Positions 33,725 to 42,135 of a stretch of 64,000 nucleotides of DNA are shown in pieces; position 1 is the first letter of the stretch; the number at the start of each line of letters is the position of its first letter. This stretch comes from Microbacteriaceae bacterium (GTDB taxonomy: Bacteria; Actinomycetota; Actinomycetes; Actinomycetales; Microbacteriaceae). The stretch is from contig JAPSJW010000001.1 in assembly GCA_031177985.1 (NCBI GenBank), forward strand, positions 496,001 through 560,000, given 5' to 3'. The position numbers were made by a program, and so were the translations under genes. The notes beneath the pieces are model-generated. The model made no database searches. It had not been told where the DNA came from and saw nothing but the letters and a program-made list of their open reading frames with translations.

Positions 33725-33798
33725 TGGAGGCACCTACGGGATTCGAACCCGTGTACACGGTTTTGCAGACCGTTGCGTAGCCACTCCGCCAAGGCGCC
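33725..33798 (-). tRNA. tRNA-Cys (anticodon GCA), CCA encoded
   Basis: On the minus strand the gene reads GGCGCCT at the acceptor start and AGGTGCC before a U discriminator and CCA. The anticodon loop is CTGCAAA, giving GCA for Cys. The TPsiC stem reads CGGGTTCGAATCCCG. Length 74 nt with CCA. It is the only tRNA I found. Confidence 0.95.
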
Positions 33799-33882
33799 GA
33801 GGTGTTCGAGACTACGGTGCGGCCGGGCAGTGACGCTTCATTGTTACGTCGCCGACCGTCGGCTCCGGCGTACCGTGGGGAC

Positions 33883-34089
33883 ATGAAGAGAGACCACTCC
33901 AAGCTCAAGGCCACGCTGGTCGGTCTCGGCGCCCTGCTCTACGGTGCGTCGCCGATCGACCTCATCCCCGAGATCCTCGCCGGCCCCCTGGGCTTCGGAG
34001 ACGACGCGGTCGTGCTCGTCGCCGCGGGTGTGGCGATCTGGCGCATTCTGCGCGGCCGAGCACAGCGCCGCGCGACCATGCAGCCGTAG
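33883..34089 (+). CDS. Small YkvA-like (DUF1232) membrane protein
   Basis: The 68-aa protein has the DUF1232 core YGASPIDLIPEILAGPLGFGDDAVVLV, with two hydrophobic segments. The family is of unknown function. The ATG follows TACCGT by 6 nt without a ribosome site (leaderless pattern). Confidence 0.72.
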   Translation: MKRDHSKLKATLVGLGALLYGASPIDLIPEILAGPLGFGDDAVVLVAAGVAIWRILRGRAQRRATMQP

Positions 34090-34168
34090 GGGTTGCCGAT
34101 CCGGCAACTGCGGCCTGCCGCCTGAAGCGCGACGGCGGATGCTTCTCTCACGACGAGAGGAGCACCCG

Positions 34169-34753
34169 GTGAGCGAGTTCGGCGAGGACTTCTGGCAGGA
34201 GCACTGGAGCGGCGGAAATGCCGCCCACAGCTCGCCCGTGAACCCCTATCTGCGCGCGCTCGTCCCGCGCCTCTCCGCCGGCACCGCCCTCGACGCGGGC
34301 TGCGGGGTCGGCACCGAGGCCGTCTGGCTGGCCGAGAACGGATGGGACGTGACCGCTGTCGACATCTCCCCGGCGGCCATCGCCGAAGGGGAGCGACGGG
34401 CGGGAGCGACGGCGATCGACTGGGTCGCGGCAGATCTGACCTCGTGGGAGCCGTCCGACCGGTTCGATCTGGTGTTCTCGGCGTACGCGCACGCTTCCAT
34501 CTCCCAGGTCGAGCTGTATCGACGGCTGGCCCGCTGGGTGCGGCCCGCCGGCACGCTGCTCATCGTGGCCCACCGTCACAGCGCTCACGGCGACCACCCG
34601 GAACACGCCACGGTGACCGGTGAAGACCTCGGAGGACTGCTGGATGCCGGCGTGTGGAGTGACGTCGCGGTCAGCGAGGAGGAGCGGCGCATGCACGGCG
34701 GGCGCGTGCTGCGGGACCTGGTCCTGACGGCTGTTCGCTCGCCCGAGAGCTGA
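34169..34753 (+). CDS. SAM-dependent methyltransferase
   Basis: A 194-aa class I methyltransferase with motif I LDAGCGVGTEAVWLAENGWDVTAVDISP near residues 35-65 and a DLVFSAYAHAS motif. Substrate unknown. I chose GTG 34169 because of the GAGAGGAG site 6 nt upstream. Confidence 0.8.
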   Translation: MSEFGEDFWQEHWSGGNAAHSSPVNPYLRALVPRLSAGTALDAGCGVGTEAVWLAENGWDVTAVDISPAAIAEGERRAGATAIDWVAADLTSWEPSDRFDLVFSAYAHASISQVELYRRLARWVRPAGTLLIVAHRHSAHGDHPEHATVTGEDLGGLLDAGVWSDVAVSEEERRMHGGRVLRDLVLTAVRSPES

Positions 34754-34761
34754 TCGTCGCC

Positions 34762-35421
34762 CTAGCGCCTCCGACGCCGCGCGAGCACTTGCAGCGGGCG
34801 CTGCTCAGGGAAGGTCCAGTCGAACCCGACGGCGCCGAGCCGCACCACGGTGGTGACGGCGACGGCGATCAGTCCTGCGACCGGGATCGGCACCCCGAGG
34901 GCGGCCAGCCCGACCAGCGTCGCCGATCCGGCTCCCGCCGCCACGGCGAAGAGCGACCCGACGTGGAGGAACGCGACGGGCAGCCCGAGGAACAGGTCGC
35001 GGACGATGGAGCCGCCTACCGCGCCCACCACCCCGGCGAGCACGGAGCCGGCTTCGCCGACGCCGAGCGACAGCGCCTTGGAGGCGCCGATCGCGCCGAA
35101 CAGCCCCATGACGATCGCGTCGAGCGCGGTGATGACCCAAGTCGCCCGGGCCAGGAGCGGATGCAGCGCCATGCCGACGAGGGCGCCGGCGGCGGCGGTG
35201 AGCAGGTACCAGTTGCTCCAGACGGCGACCGGCGGCTGGTTGAGCAGGATGTCGCGCAGCAGGCTGCCGCCGAGCGCGACCCCGATGCCGATCACCACGA
35301 CGCCGAGCACGTCGATGCGACGGCCCTTGAGTGCCGCGGCGAACATGGCTCCCTGGAGGCCGCCGAGTCCGGCGGCGACGAGCTCGATCCAGAGCGGCAC
35401 GAGGAACGGTGTGATCGGCAT
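34762..35421 (-). CDS. Trimeric intracellular cation channel (TRIC) family protein
   Basis: The 219-aa protein has seven hydrophobic helices in two repeated halves (GGSLLRDILLNQPPVAVW and GGSIVRDLFLGLPVAFL), the signature of the TRIC/UPF0126 family. Bacterial TRIC proteins conduct monovalent cations. The start is ATG 35421. It lies convergent with the methyltransferase gene (8 bp apart). Confidence 0.88.
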   Translation of the reverse strand: MPITPFLVPLWIELVAAGLGGLQGAMFAAALKGRRIDVLGVVVIGIGVALGGSLLRDILLNQPPVAVWSNWYLLTAAAGALVGMALHPLLARATWVITALDAIVMGLFGAIGASKALSLGVGEAGSVLAGVVGAVGGSIVRDLFLGLPVAFLHVGSLFAVAAGAGSATLVGLAALGVPIPVAGLIAVAVTTVVRLGAVGFDWTFPEQRPLQVLARRRRR

Positions 35422-35485
35422 GTCATCCCTCCGGGGGAGGAGGGCCGGCCGCGCTGGAGGCGCAGGCCGGCCCGCCCGGGAACGG

Positions 35486-36208
35486 TCAGGCGACGACCCG
35501 CACGGCGCTGCGCGCGGCGGCGTCGATCGTGTCCGAGACGACACCGGGCTGCGTCATGAACACGGCGTGACTGGCCGGCACGTTCGTGATCTGCGCGCCG
35601 ATCCGCGACGCCATGTGCTGCAGCATGGCCTGGTCGAACGCCCTGTCCTCGGTGGCGATGACGGCCCAGCTGGGCTTGTCCCGCCAGGCGGCGTTCTTCA
35701 CCACGGTCGAGAACGCCGACATGTTGACCGGCACCTGCGAGTCCCGCAGGAAGGCCGCACCCGCGTCGCTCGCGTCGTGGGCGAAGCCGACCTTGAACGT
35801 GTCGGGGTTGAGGAACCCGTAGCCGTCTTCCGTCACATCGATGACGAAGTCGGGAGTAGGGGCGAAGCCCTCGTACTGCTGGCCGGTGGTCTCACCGGCG
35901 TCCGGTGCGAGTGCCGAGACGTAGACCAGTCCGGCCACGTTCGGGTGCACCCCGGCCTCGGTGATCACGACGCCGCCCCAGGAGTGCCCGACCAGGATCA
36001 CCGGCCCGTCCTGCTGGTCGAGGACCCGCGTGGTGGCTGCGACGTCGGCCTCGAGCGAGGTGAGTGGGTTCTGCACGATCGTGACCCGGTAGCCGCGCGA
36101 CGTGAGGTTGTCGTAGACGCCGCGCCACCCCGATCCATCGGCGAATGCGCCATGCACGAGCACGACGTTCTTGATCTCCTGGTCGGCCGTTGCCTCGTTG
36201 ATGCTCAT
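35486..36208 (-). CDS. Alpha/beta-hydrolase (esterase or epoxide-hydrolase-like)
   Basis: The 240-aa protein has VVLVHGAFADGSGWRGVYD (oxyanion region), nucleophile Ser in GHSWGG and C-terminal NVPASHAVFMTQP with the catalytic His. Relatives act on small esters or aromatic lactones. Its start faces the divergent GntR regulator; two inverted repeats lie between the genes, so the regulator probably controls it. Confidence 0.82.
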   Translation of the reverse strand: MSINEATADQEIKNVVLVHGAFADGSGWRGVYDNLTSRGYRVTIVQNPLTSLEADVAATTRVLDQQDGPVILVGHSWGGVVITEAGVHPNVAGLVYVSALAPDAGETTGQQYEGFAPTPDFVIDVTEDGYGFLNPDTFKVGFAHDASDAGAAFLRDSQVPVNMSAFSTVVKNAAWRDKPSWAVIATEDRAFDQAMLQHMASRIGAQITNVPASHAVFMTQPGVVSDTIDAAARSAVRVVA

Positions 36209-36270
36209 GATCTTCTTCCTTCTCCGGTGTCCGGGACCTCCGGACTTCGCGTCGTGTAACGCATGCGATG

Positions 36271-36284
36271 TGCAATATATTGCA
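36271..36284. promoter_or_regulatory. GntR operator 1
   Basis: TGCAATATATTGCA is a perfect 14-bp palindrome, of the AT-rich type bound by FadR-type GntR proteins. It is between the divergent hydrolase and regulator genes. Confidence 0.75.
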
Positions 36285-36340
36285 TGACTCGGGAGTGGGT
36301 GGCAAGGAGTTTTCGGTTTCGCGATATCGGCCATGTGTGC

Positions 36341-36352
36341 GCAATATGTTGC
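36341..36352. promoter_or_regulatory. GntR operator 2, touching the regulator start
   Basis: GCAATATGTTGC, one mismatch from a palindrome and a near copy of operator 1 (69 bp between centres). It ends just before the ATG at 36353, so binding would autorepress the regulator gene. Confidence 0.7.
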
Positions 36353-37009
36353 ATGCCGATTCCGCAGGGCACCTCAGCCGTAGACCGCACCCTTCTTCGC
36401 GACGACGTCTTCCGCCGCCTGAGAGACGCGATCGTCGATGGCACCTTCCAGCCCGGTGAGCAGCTGAAGGACGGCGAGCTCGCGAGCTGGCTGGGCGTCA
36501 GCCGCACCCCGGTGCGCGAAGCGCTGCTGCGCCTCGCGGGAAGCGGTCTGGTGGTCGCCCTTCCGGGCAGGTCGACCACGGTCAGCGCCGTGGACGCTCA
36601 AACCGTCCGTGACGCCAGGGACGTCATCGCCGCCATGCACCAGCTCGCGGTGCGGCAGGCGACCGGCCGGCTCGACGCCGACGACGTCAGACGGATGCGG
36701 GACGCGAACCGTCGGTTCGCTTCGGCGGTGAAGTCAGGGGATGTCGCAGCAGCGCTGAGCGCCGACGAGGAGCTTCATCGCGTGCCGGTCGCCGTCCTCG
36801 GCAACCAGGCGCTCGAAGCGGTGCTCGAGCAGTTCGACCCCGTGGTGCGCCGCGCCGAGCGGATGCGGTTCAGCGTCGACGGCGGCACGTCGGTCGCGCA
36901 GCACGAGCAGCTGATCGACCTCATCGAAGCGGGCGACGCCGACGGGGCGGCATCCGTCGCTTTCGACATCTGGCACAGCCTCGACGCCGGTGACGCGAGC
37001 GAGGCCTAG
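36353..37009 (+). CDS. GntR family regulator with FCD domain
   Basis: A 218-aa FadR-type protein. The winged helix reads LRDDVFRRLRDAIVDGTFQPGEQLKDGELASWLGVSRTPVREALLRLAGSGLV; the C-terminal all-helical FCD domain contains an Asp/His-rich metal site (ADEELHRV, SVAQHEQLIDLIEAGD). It should repress the divergent hydrolase gene. There is no ribosome site before ATG 36353, which is why the start is moderately uncertain. It shares CTAG with the convergent regulator at 37006. Confidence 0.87.
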   Translation: MPIPQGTSAVDRTLLRDDVFRRLRDAIVDGTFQPGEQLKDGELASWLGVSRTPVREALLRLAGSGLVVALPGRSTTVSAVDAQTVRDARDVIAAMHQLAVRQATGRLDADDVRRMRDANRRFASAVKSGDVAAALSADEELHRVPVAVLGNQALEAVLEQFDPVVRRAERMRFSVDGGTSVAQHEQLIDLIEAGDADGAASVAFDIWHSLDAGDASEA

Positions 37010-37896
37010 GAGAGCCGCGGCCGCCCCTCGGACTCGGTCGAACCCGACGTCAGCGACCAGCTCGCCAGCATGCTCAGCGCCCGCTGCGAGGGCGAGCCGA
37101 CCTCGGTCGAGTAGGCAAAGACGGTGGTGTCGGCGTCCCCGGGCAGCACCAGCGTCTCGAACTCGACGGTGAGGTCGCCGACCAACGGATGCCGCAGCCG
37201 CTTCGAGCCGTGGGTGCGCTGGTGCACGCGGTGCTCGTCCCACCACCGGCCGAAGTCGGCGCTCCTGTCGCGCAGCTCGGCGATCAGCTCGGCCGTGCCG
37301 CGGTCGTCGGGGTCGTTCCCCGCTTCGAGTCGAAGGTTCTGCACGGCGGCCGCGGCCTGCTCCTCCCAGTCCACGAAGAGCGATTGGGCTTCCGGGTCGA
37401 GCAGCATCCACCGCGCGTAGTTGCGCTCCGAGGCGGGGAAGCGCTCGAAGTCCGTGAAGAGCGCCTTGCCCATCCGATTCTGAGCGAGCACGTCGGCGCG
37501 GCGCCCGAGCACGAGCACGGGCACGCCCTCGAGCGCGTCCAGCAGCTGGTAGAGCGCGGGACGGACCCGCTGAACCGGGCGGATGCGCGGCCGGGAGGTG
37601 CCGGCGGCGGCTCCGATCAGGTCGGCGAGATGAGCACGCCCGGCGCCATCCAGACCCAGCGCTCGGCCGATCGCGTCGACGACGGACTGGGAGGGCACGA
37701 TCCGTCGCCCCTGCTCGAGACGCGTGTAGTAGTCGGTGGAGACTCCGGCGAGAAAGGCGACCTCCTCGCGACGCAGCCCCTGGACGCGCCGCACTCGGCC
37801 GTCGGCCGGAAGCCCGGCCCGGGCCGGATCGCTCTGGGTGCGGGCGCGCCGCAGGAAGTCGGCGAGCTCGAGGTTCCTGTCCTGCATGGCTCTCAT
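37006..37896 (-). CDS. MmyB-type helix-turn-helix regulator, copy 1
   Basis: The 296-aa protein has an XRE-type helix-turn-helix (REEVAFLAGVSTDYYTRLEQGR) in the first third, then an MmyB-like ligand-binding domain (NRMGKALFTDFE). Its gene is divergent from the SDR gene at 38096 with 199 bp between, so it probably regulates that oxidoreductase. ATG 37896 has GGAG 5 nt upstream; ATG 37887 is an alternative. Confidence 0.85.
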   Translation of the reverse strand: MRAMQDRNLELADFLRRARTQSDPARAGLPADGRVRRVQGLRREEVAFLAGVSTDYYTRLEQGRRIVPSQSVVDAIGRALGLDGAGRAHLADLIGAAAGTSRPRIRPVQRVRPALYQLLDALEGVPVLVLGRRADVLAQNRMGKALFTDFERFPASERNYARWMLLDPEAQSLFVDWEEQAAAAVQNLRLEAGNDPDDRGTAELIAELRDRSADFGRWWDEHRVHQRTHGSKRLRHPLVGDLTVEFETLVLPGDADTTVFAYSTEVGSPSQRALSMLASWSLTSGSTESEGRPRLS

Positions 37897-37918
37897 TGTG
37901 CTCCGCCGGCAAAGGAGC

Positions 37919-37939
37919 AGGGCCGGTGAGGGTGGCCCT
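37919..37939. promoter_or_regulatory. Inverted repeat between the MmyB regulator and SDR gene
   Basis: AGGGCC-N9-GGCCCT in the divergent gap; a candidate operator, but GC-rich and possibly by chance. Confidence 0.3.
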
Positions 37940-38095
37940 CTCATTCCTACCCGGGATGCTGCGCAGCCCAACCTAGGACGCCGCGACCCAGGATCGACCG
38001 GGCCAGCTGTGGCCCTCATCCGCCCTTCTGCGCGCACGACGCTGGAGGAGCCGGCGCGAACCGTGCCGACACGACGGAAGAAAGGGAACTCGATC

Positions 38096-38953
38096 ATGAC
38101 CTACCCCACCGGACGGCCCGCCACCTGGTTCGTCACCGGCGCCTCGCGCGGCCTCGGCCTCGAGCTCGTCACCCAGCTGCTCGAGCGCGGCGACAACGTC
38201 GCAGCCACCACACGCTCGGTCGAGCGCCTGACCGCGTCGCTCGACGGTGTCGACACCGCACGACTGCTTCCCCTCGCGGTGAACCTCGCCCACGCAGGCG
38301 AGGTGACCCGGGCGATCGAGGCGACGAAGGAGCGGTTCGGCGGCCTCGACGTCGTCGTCAACAACGCCGGCTACGGCTTCCTCGGCGCTGTCGAGGAGGT
38401 CTCCGACCGGGAGGCGCGCGAGATGTTCGACGTGCAGATCTTCGGAGTGTGGAACGTCCTCCGTTCGGTGCTGCCGGGCTTCCGGGAGAACCGCGCCGGA
38501 CACATCATCAACGTGTCGTCGATCGTGGGCCTCGTGCCCTTCCCTGGCTGGGGTCTCTACGGCGCGGGAAAGGCCGCCCTGGAGTCGCTCACCGAGTCGC
38601 TCGCCGGCGAAGTGCAGGAGCACGGCATCCGGGTGAACCTCATCGAGCCCGGCTACATGCGCACCGACTTCCTGCGGCCGGTGTCGCTCGGCCTCCCGAC
38701 CTCGACGACCGACGCCTACCCGGCGGTGCGCGAGATGGTGCAGCAGCACCTCGACATGCCCGGCAGCCAGCTCGGCGACCCGGCGAAGGCCGCCACGGCG
38801 ATCATCGCCGTCGCCGTCGGTGGTGATGCCCCGCTCCGCCAGCTCCTCGGCTCCGACTCTCTCGGGCTCGCCGAAGCCCGCGTGCGGTCGATCGAGTCAG
38901 AGATCGAGGCGTCGCGCGCGCTCGCGGTGACCACCGACATCCGCTCGGTCTGA
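38096..38953 (+). CDS. SDR family oxidoreductase, copy 1
   Basis: The 285-aa classical SDR has TGASRGLG (NAD(P) site) near residue 15, VNNAGYG, catalytic Ser in VSSIVG and Tyr-x3-Lys in YGAGKAALE. It is probably an NADPH-dependent reductase of a ketone or quinone. It faces the MmyB-type regulator. Ribosome site AAAGGG is present. Confidence 0.87.
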   Translation: MTYPTGRPATWFVTGASRGLGLELVTQLLERGDNVAATTRSVERLTASLDGVDTARLLPLAVNLAHAGEVTRAIEATKERFGGLDVVVNNAGYGFLGAVEEVSDREAREMFDVQIFGVWNVLRSVLPGFRENRAGHIINVSSIVGLVPFPGWGLYGAGKAALESLTESLAGEVQEHGIRVNLIEPGYMRTDFLRPVSLGLPTSTTDAYPAVREMVQQHLDMPGSQLGDPAKAATAIIAVAVGGDAPLRQLLGSDSLGLAEARVRSIESEIEASRALAVTTDIRSV

Positions 38954-38967
38954 GCGCTGTCGAGCGT

Positions 38968-39897
38968 TCAGACCGCGAATCGCGCTCCGACGAGACGCTC
39001 GGACTCCACCCACAGACGACGAGCGTCCTCCATGTCGACCATGGGGGCCCACAGCTTCTGGCGAGCCGGCGGGCCTCCCACGGTGCGCTTGGGCCCGTAG
39101 AACTCGTCGCCCGCGGCGGCCGGGTCGGTGGCCGCCATGAGCGCGGGAAGCGCGGCGCTGTCGACCGTGCCGGCGACGCCCAGGCGAGACAGCAGTCGGA
39201 TCACCCGGCGCCCGCCCGTCTCCCTCGTGCGGCCCATCCCCGGCTGCGCGGCGAGGAGGTTCGTGGGCGAGACGCCGGGATGAGACAGGTTGCTGGTGAT
39301 GCCCCACCTCTCGCGGCGGGAGCGCGCGTCGAGCTCACGAGCGAAGAGCGCGACCGCGATCTTCGACTGCACGTACGACTTCATGACGTCGTAGTCCTTC
39401 TCCCCGTCGAGGTCCTCCCACCCGATGCTGCCGGAACGCGCGGCGATGCTGGTCTGGTGCGTCACGCGGGCGCCGCCTTCGCGCAGCAGCGGGAGCAGGC
39501 CGAGGGTGAGAGCGAAGTGCCCGAGGTGGTTCGTGCCCCACTGCACCTCGAATCCGTCCTTCGTCAGCTGCCTGCTGGGCGGAGTCATGACGCCGGCGTT
39601 GTTGATGAGGAGGTCGATCGGACGCCCCTCCGTCGAGAGGGTGTCCACCAACGACGCCACCGATTCCAGCGACGAGAGGTCGAGGGCTCGGGTCGAGATG
39701 AGGGCGCGCGGAACCTCCTCACGGATCCGGGCCGCGACCTTCTCGCCCTTCGCTTGCGATCGGACCGGGAGCACGACCTCGGCCCCGGCGCGGGCGAGCC
39801 GCGTGGCGATCACACGCCCGATTCCGTCGCTCGCTCCGGTGACGACGGCGTAGGTGCCGCGCAGGTCGGGAATGGTGATGTCGTAGGTGCGAGGCAT
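38968..39897 (-). CDS. SDR family oxidoreductase, copy 2
   Basis: The 309-aa protein has [30 protein letters not shown] and a Tyr-x3-Lys (YVQSKIAVA). It is of the light-dependent protochlorophyllide-reductase-like or retinol dehydrogenase-like branch. ATG 39897 has AAGGAG upstream. It lies downstream of a second MmyB regulator on the same strand, with a perfect inverted repeat between. Confidence 0.85.
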   Translation of the reverse strand: MPRTYDITIPDLRGTYAVVTGASDGIGRVIATRLARAGAEVVLPVRSQAKGEKVAARIREEVPRALISTRALDLSSLESVASLVDTLSTEGRPIDLLINNAGVMTPPSRQLTKDGFEVQWGTNHLGHFALTLGLLPLLREGGARVTHQTSIAARSGSIGWEDLDGEKDYDVMKSYVQSKIAVALFARELDARSRRERWGITSNLSHPGVSPTNLLAAQPGMGRTRETGGRRVIRLLSRLGVAGTVDSAALPALMAATDPAAAGDEFYGPKRTVGGPPARQKLWAPMVDMEDARRLWVESERLVGARFAV

Positions 39898-39920
39898 GGG
39901 CGGAACTCCTTCGAGAGCGG

Positions 39921-39938
39921 TGTCGTGGCGGTACGACA
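39921..39938. promoter_or_regulatory. Operator candidate before SDR copy 2
   Basis: TGTCGT-N6-ACGACA is a perfect inverted repeat 24 bp before the SDR start. The upstream MmyB-type regulator (40014) is the likely binder. Confidence 0.5.
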
Positions 39939-40013
39939 TCACTCTCGCCTCGTCCGTCGACCGGATTCAGGGCCCCTCGAACCGCTGATTCCCGATCCAC
40001 CCCTCCGGCTCGG

Positions 40014-40853
40014 TCAGCTCACGCGGTGCGTGCCGATCACGGCGAGCAGCTGCAGCTTCTCATAGCTCTCGCTGCCGGGAGCGGCCGTGTAGACGAGGAG
40101 GCGATGGGATTGCTCCGGATCGAGCAGCGTCTGGCAGGCGAGCTCGAGAGCGCCGACCTCCGGGTGGTGGAAGCGCTTGGTCTCGGAGGGCCGGAGCCCG
40201 ACCTCATGCGTCGCCCAGACCTCCCGGAAGTCCGCGCTCTCCTCGAGGAGGAGCTCGGCGAGCGCTGCCGCGCGCGACCCGGGGCCGCGCTTGGCGATCA
40301 GCTCGCGAAGGCCCGACGCGTAGAGCCGCGACATGGCCAGCTGCTCGTCGAGCGGGTACGCCTCTCGCACCGACGGGTCGGCGAACCATCGGTATCCGAG
40401 GCTGCGAGCGGGCCCCTGTCGCTGGGACGCGTCTCCGGTCAGTGCGACTCCGAGTCGGGTCTGCCGGAGGGTCTCGCCGAGCTCGGTGACGATCTCCGCA
40501 GGCGTGTCGTGCAGCCGGTCGAGGATGCGCAGCAGTCCGGGGCTGATGTGCTCGCTCGACGTGCCGCGGGGCGGCGGGTGCTGCCCGGCAAGCCGGAAGA
40601 CGTGGTCGCGCTCGTCGAGGGAGAGGTGCAGTCCCTGGGCGATCGAGGCCAGCATCTGCTCCGACGGCTGCGGTCCGGTGCCGCGTTCGAGACGCGCGTA
40701 GTAGTCGGTGGACATGTGACAGAGCGCCGCGACCTCCTCGCGCCGCAGCCCACCGGTCCTGCGGCGCGGGCCGCGCGTGAGCCCGACATCCTCGGGTTGC
40801 AGCGACTCTCGTCGGCTGCGCAGGAAGGCGGCGAGCCCATCACGGTCGAGCAT
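40014..40853 (-). CDS. MmyB-type helix-turn-helix regulator, copy 2
   Basis: The 279-aa protein has REEVAALCHMSTDYYARLERGTGPQPS as helix-turn-helix and an MmyB-like C-terminal domain. It shares its plan with the regulator at 37006 but the sequences are clearly different. It is followed on the same strand by an SDR gene. ATG 40853 has GAGGGG upstream. Confidence 0.85.
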   Translation of the reverse strand: MLDRDGLAAFLRSRRESLQPEDVGLTRGPRRRTGGLRREEVAALCHMSTDYYARLERGTGPQPSEQMLASIAQGLHLSLDERDHVFRLAGQHPPPRGTSSEHISPGLLRILDRLHDTPAEIVTELGETLRQTRLGVALTGDASQRQGPARSLGYRWFADPSVREAYPLDEQLAMSRLYASGLRELIAKRGPGSRAAALAELLLEESADFREVWATHEVGLRPSETKRFHHPEVGALELACQTLLDPEQSHRLLVYTAAPGSESYEKLQLLAVIGTHRVS

Positions 40854-40954
40854 CGTTCGTCCCCTCGGCTGGGCCGTGGTCACCTACGGCCTGGTGCTCT
40901 CGTTCTACCGTGATGACCCGACCGGTGCCAGGACTTCTCGATCCGCCCTTCCGA

Positions 40955-41623
40955 TCAGGCCAGCATCCAGCCGAGCTCGTCGACGCGGAGCGCGCGGCTT
41001 CCCGCGGCGGCGAACACCGACCGCATCCGCTCGAGCAGGCGGGCGGCCAGATCGCGTGACATGCGGATGTCGCGCCTCGCCGCCGCCAGGGTCAGCTCGC
41101 CGAGGCTGAGCCGGCGCCCCCGATTCCGATCGAGTTCGCGCAGCAGCTCGACCTGCAGGGAGTCGAGGGCGACGAGCTCGTGGCGGCGCCACACCTTGCC
41201 CTCCTCGAGGTCGAGCACGAGGCCGTCGATGCGTCGGCTGGTGGGTGCGAGGCCCATCCGGCGCGTCGCGTCGACGAGGTGGTCGACCACCTCCTCGACC
41301 CCGAAGGGCTTCGTGAGGTAGAGGTCGGCGCCCGCGGCGTAGGCGGCTGTGCGGTCGTAGTGCTGGTCGCGCCCGGTGAGGAAGACGACGAGTGCGGTGG
41401 AGCCCGCTTCGCGCAGAGCCGCGACGACATCCGTGCCCTGCTGGTCGGGGAGCATCATGTCGAGCAGCACGATATCCGGCTCGAAGTCCGAGGCGATCGC
41501 CTCGGCTCCGCTGTGCGCCACCGCGACGTCCCACCCCTCGAACTCGAGCGCGATGCGCAGGATGTGGGTGATCGGCTCCTCCTCGTCCACGACGAGGACG
41601 CGGACGGGTCGTGATGTGTTCAT
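40955..41623 (-). CDS. Orphan response regulator, OmpR-like
   Basis: The 222-aa protein has a receiver domain with Asp55 (IVLLDMM), acidic residues in VVDEEEP and Lys105 (LTKPFG). After about residue 128 there is a winged-helix-like output domain (LDSLQVELLRELDRNRGRRLSLGELT). No histidine kinase is adjacent. ATG 41635 is an alternative start. Confidence 0.82.
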   Translation of the reverse strand: MNTSRPVRVLVVDEEEPITHILRIALEFEGWDVAVAHSGAEAIASDFEPDIVLLDMMLPDQQGTDVVAALREAGSTALVVFLTGRDQHYDRTAAYAAGADLYLTKPFGVEEVVDHLVDATRRMGLAPTSRRIDGLVLDLEEGKVWRRHELVALDSLQVELLRELDRNRGRRLSLGELTLAAARRDIRMSRDLAARLLERMRSVFAAAGSRALRVDELGWMLA

Positions 41624-41752
41624 GGGCTCAACCATCGGCCCCGTCGCCGTGCTCGCGCATCACCCTGTGGGTGTACTTCGGCTGAGCGTCGGCTGATACC
41701 GCGGTCCCGTGTCACATGCCCGCTCCGGCCAGGTGTTGAACCTAGGCGGAGC

Positions 41753-42034
41753 TCACTGCGTGACGTCGAAGGCGTCGCCTTTCGACTTATCCGATGACGA
41801 TCGGCGCTCCGCCCACACCGCTTCCAGCCGACGCATCACGCCGAGCGTGCCGAGTGAGGAGGTCGCCGTGAATGCGGCACACGCCAGCAGCGCCCACAGG
41901 AGCAGGCTGTCGGAGGGCCCAGCAGAGGGAAGCGTGACGACGATGCCGACGGCAACGATGATGCCCGTGAGCGCAGATCCGATGCTCAGGACTTTCACGA
42001 CGGCGGACAGGCGCCGCTGTGTCCGGTACTCCAT
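41753..42034 (-). CDS. Small membrane protein with two helices
   Basis: A 93-aa protein with two hydrophobic segments (VLSIGSALTGIIVAVGIVVTL and LLLWALLACAAFTATSSLGTL) and polar ends. No family recognised. Confidence 0.6.
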   Translation of the reverse strand: MEYRTQRRLSAVVKVLSIGSALTGIIVAVGIVVTLPSAGPSDSLLLWALLACAAFTATSSLGTLGVMRRLEAVWAERRSSSDKSKGDAFDVTQ

Positions 42035-42135
42035 GAGCCTCCGCCCCCGCCGCCGTCCCGACTCGACAGGGGAAGCGTACGCATCATCTGCGAAGACGTG
42101 AAACCCTCATTCCAAGGAAGGGGTACTCTCCCCGC

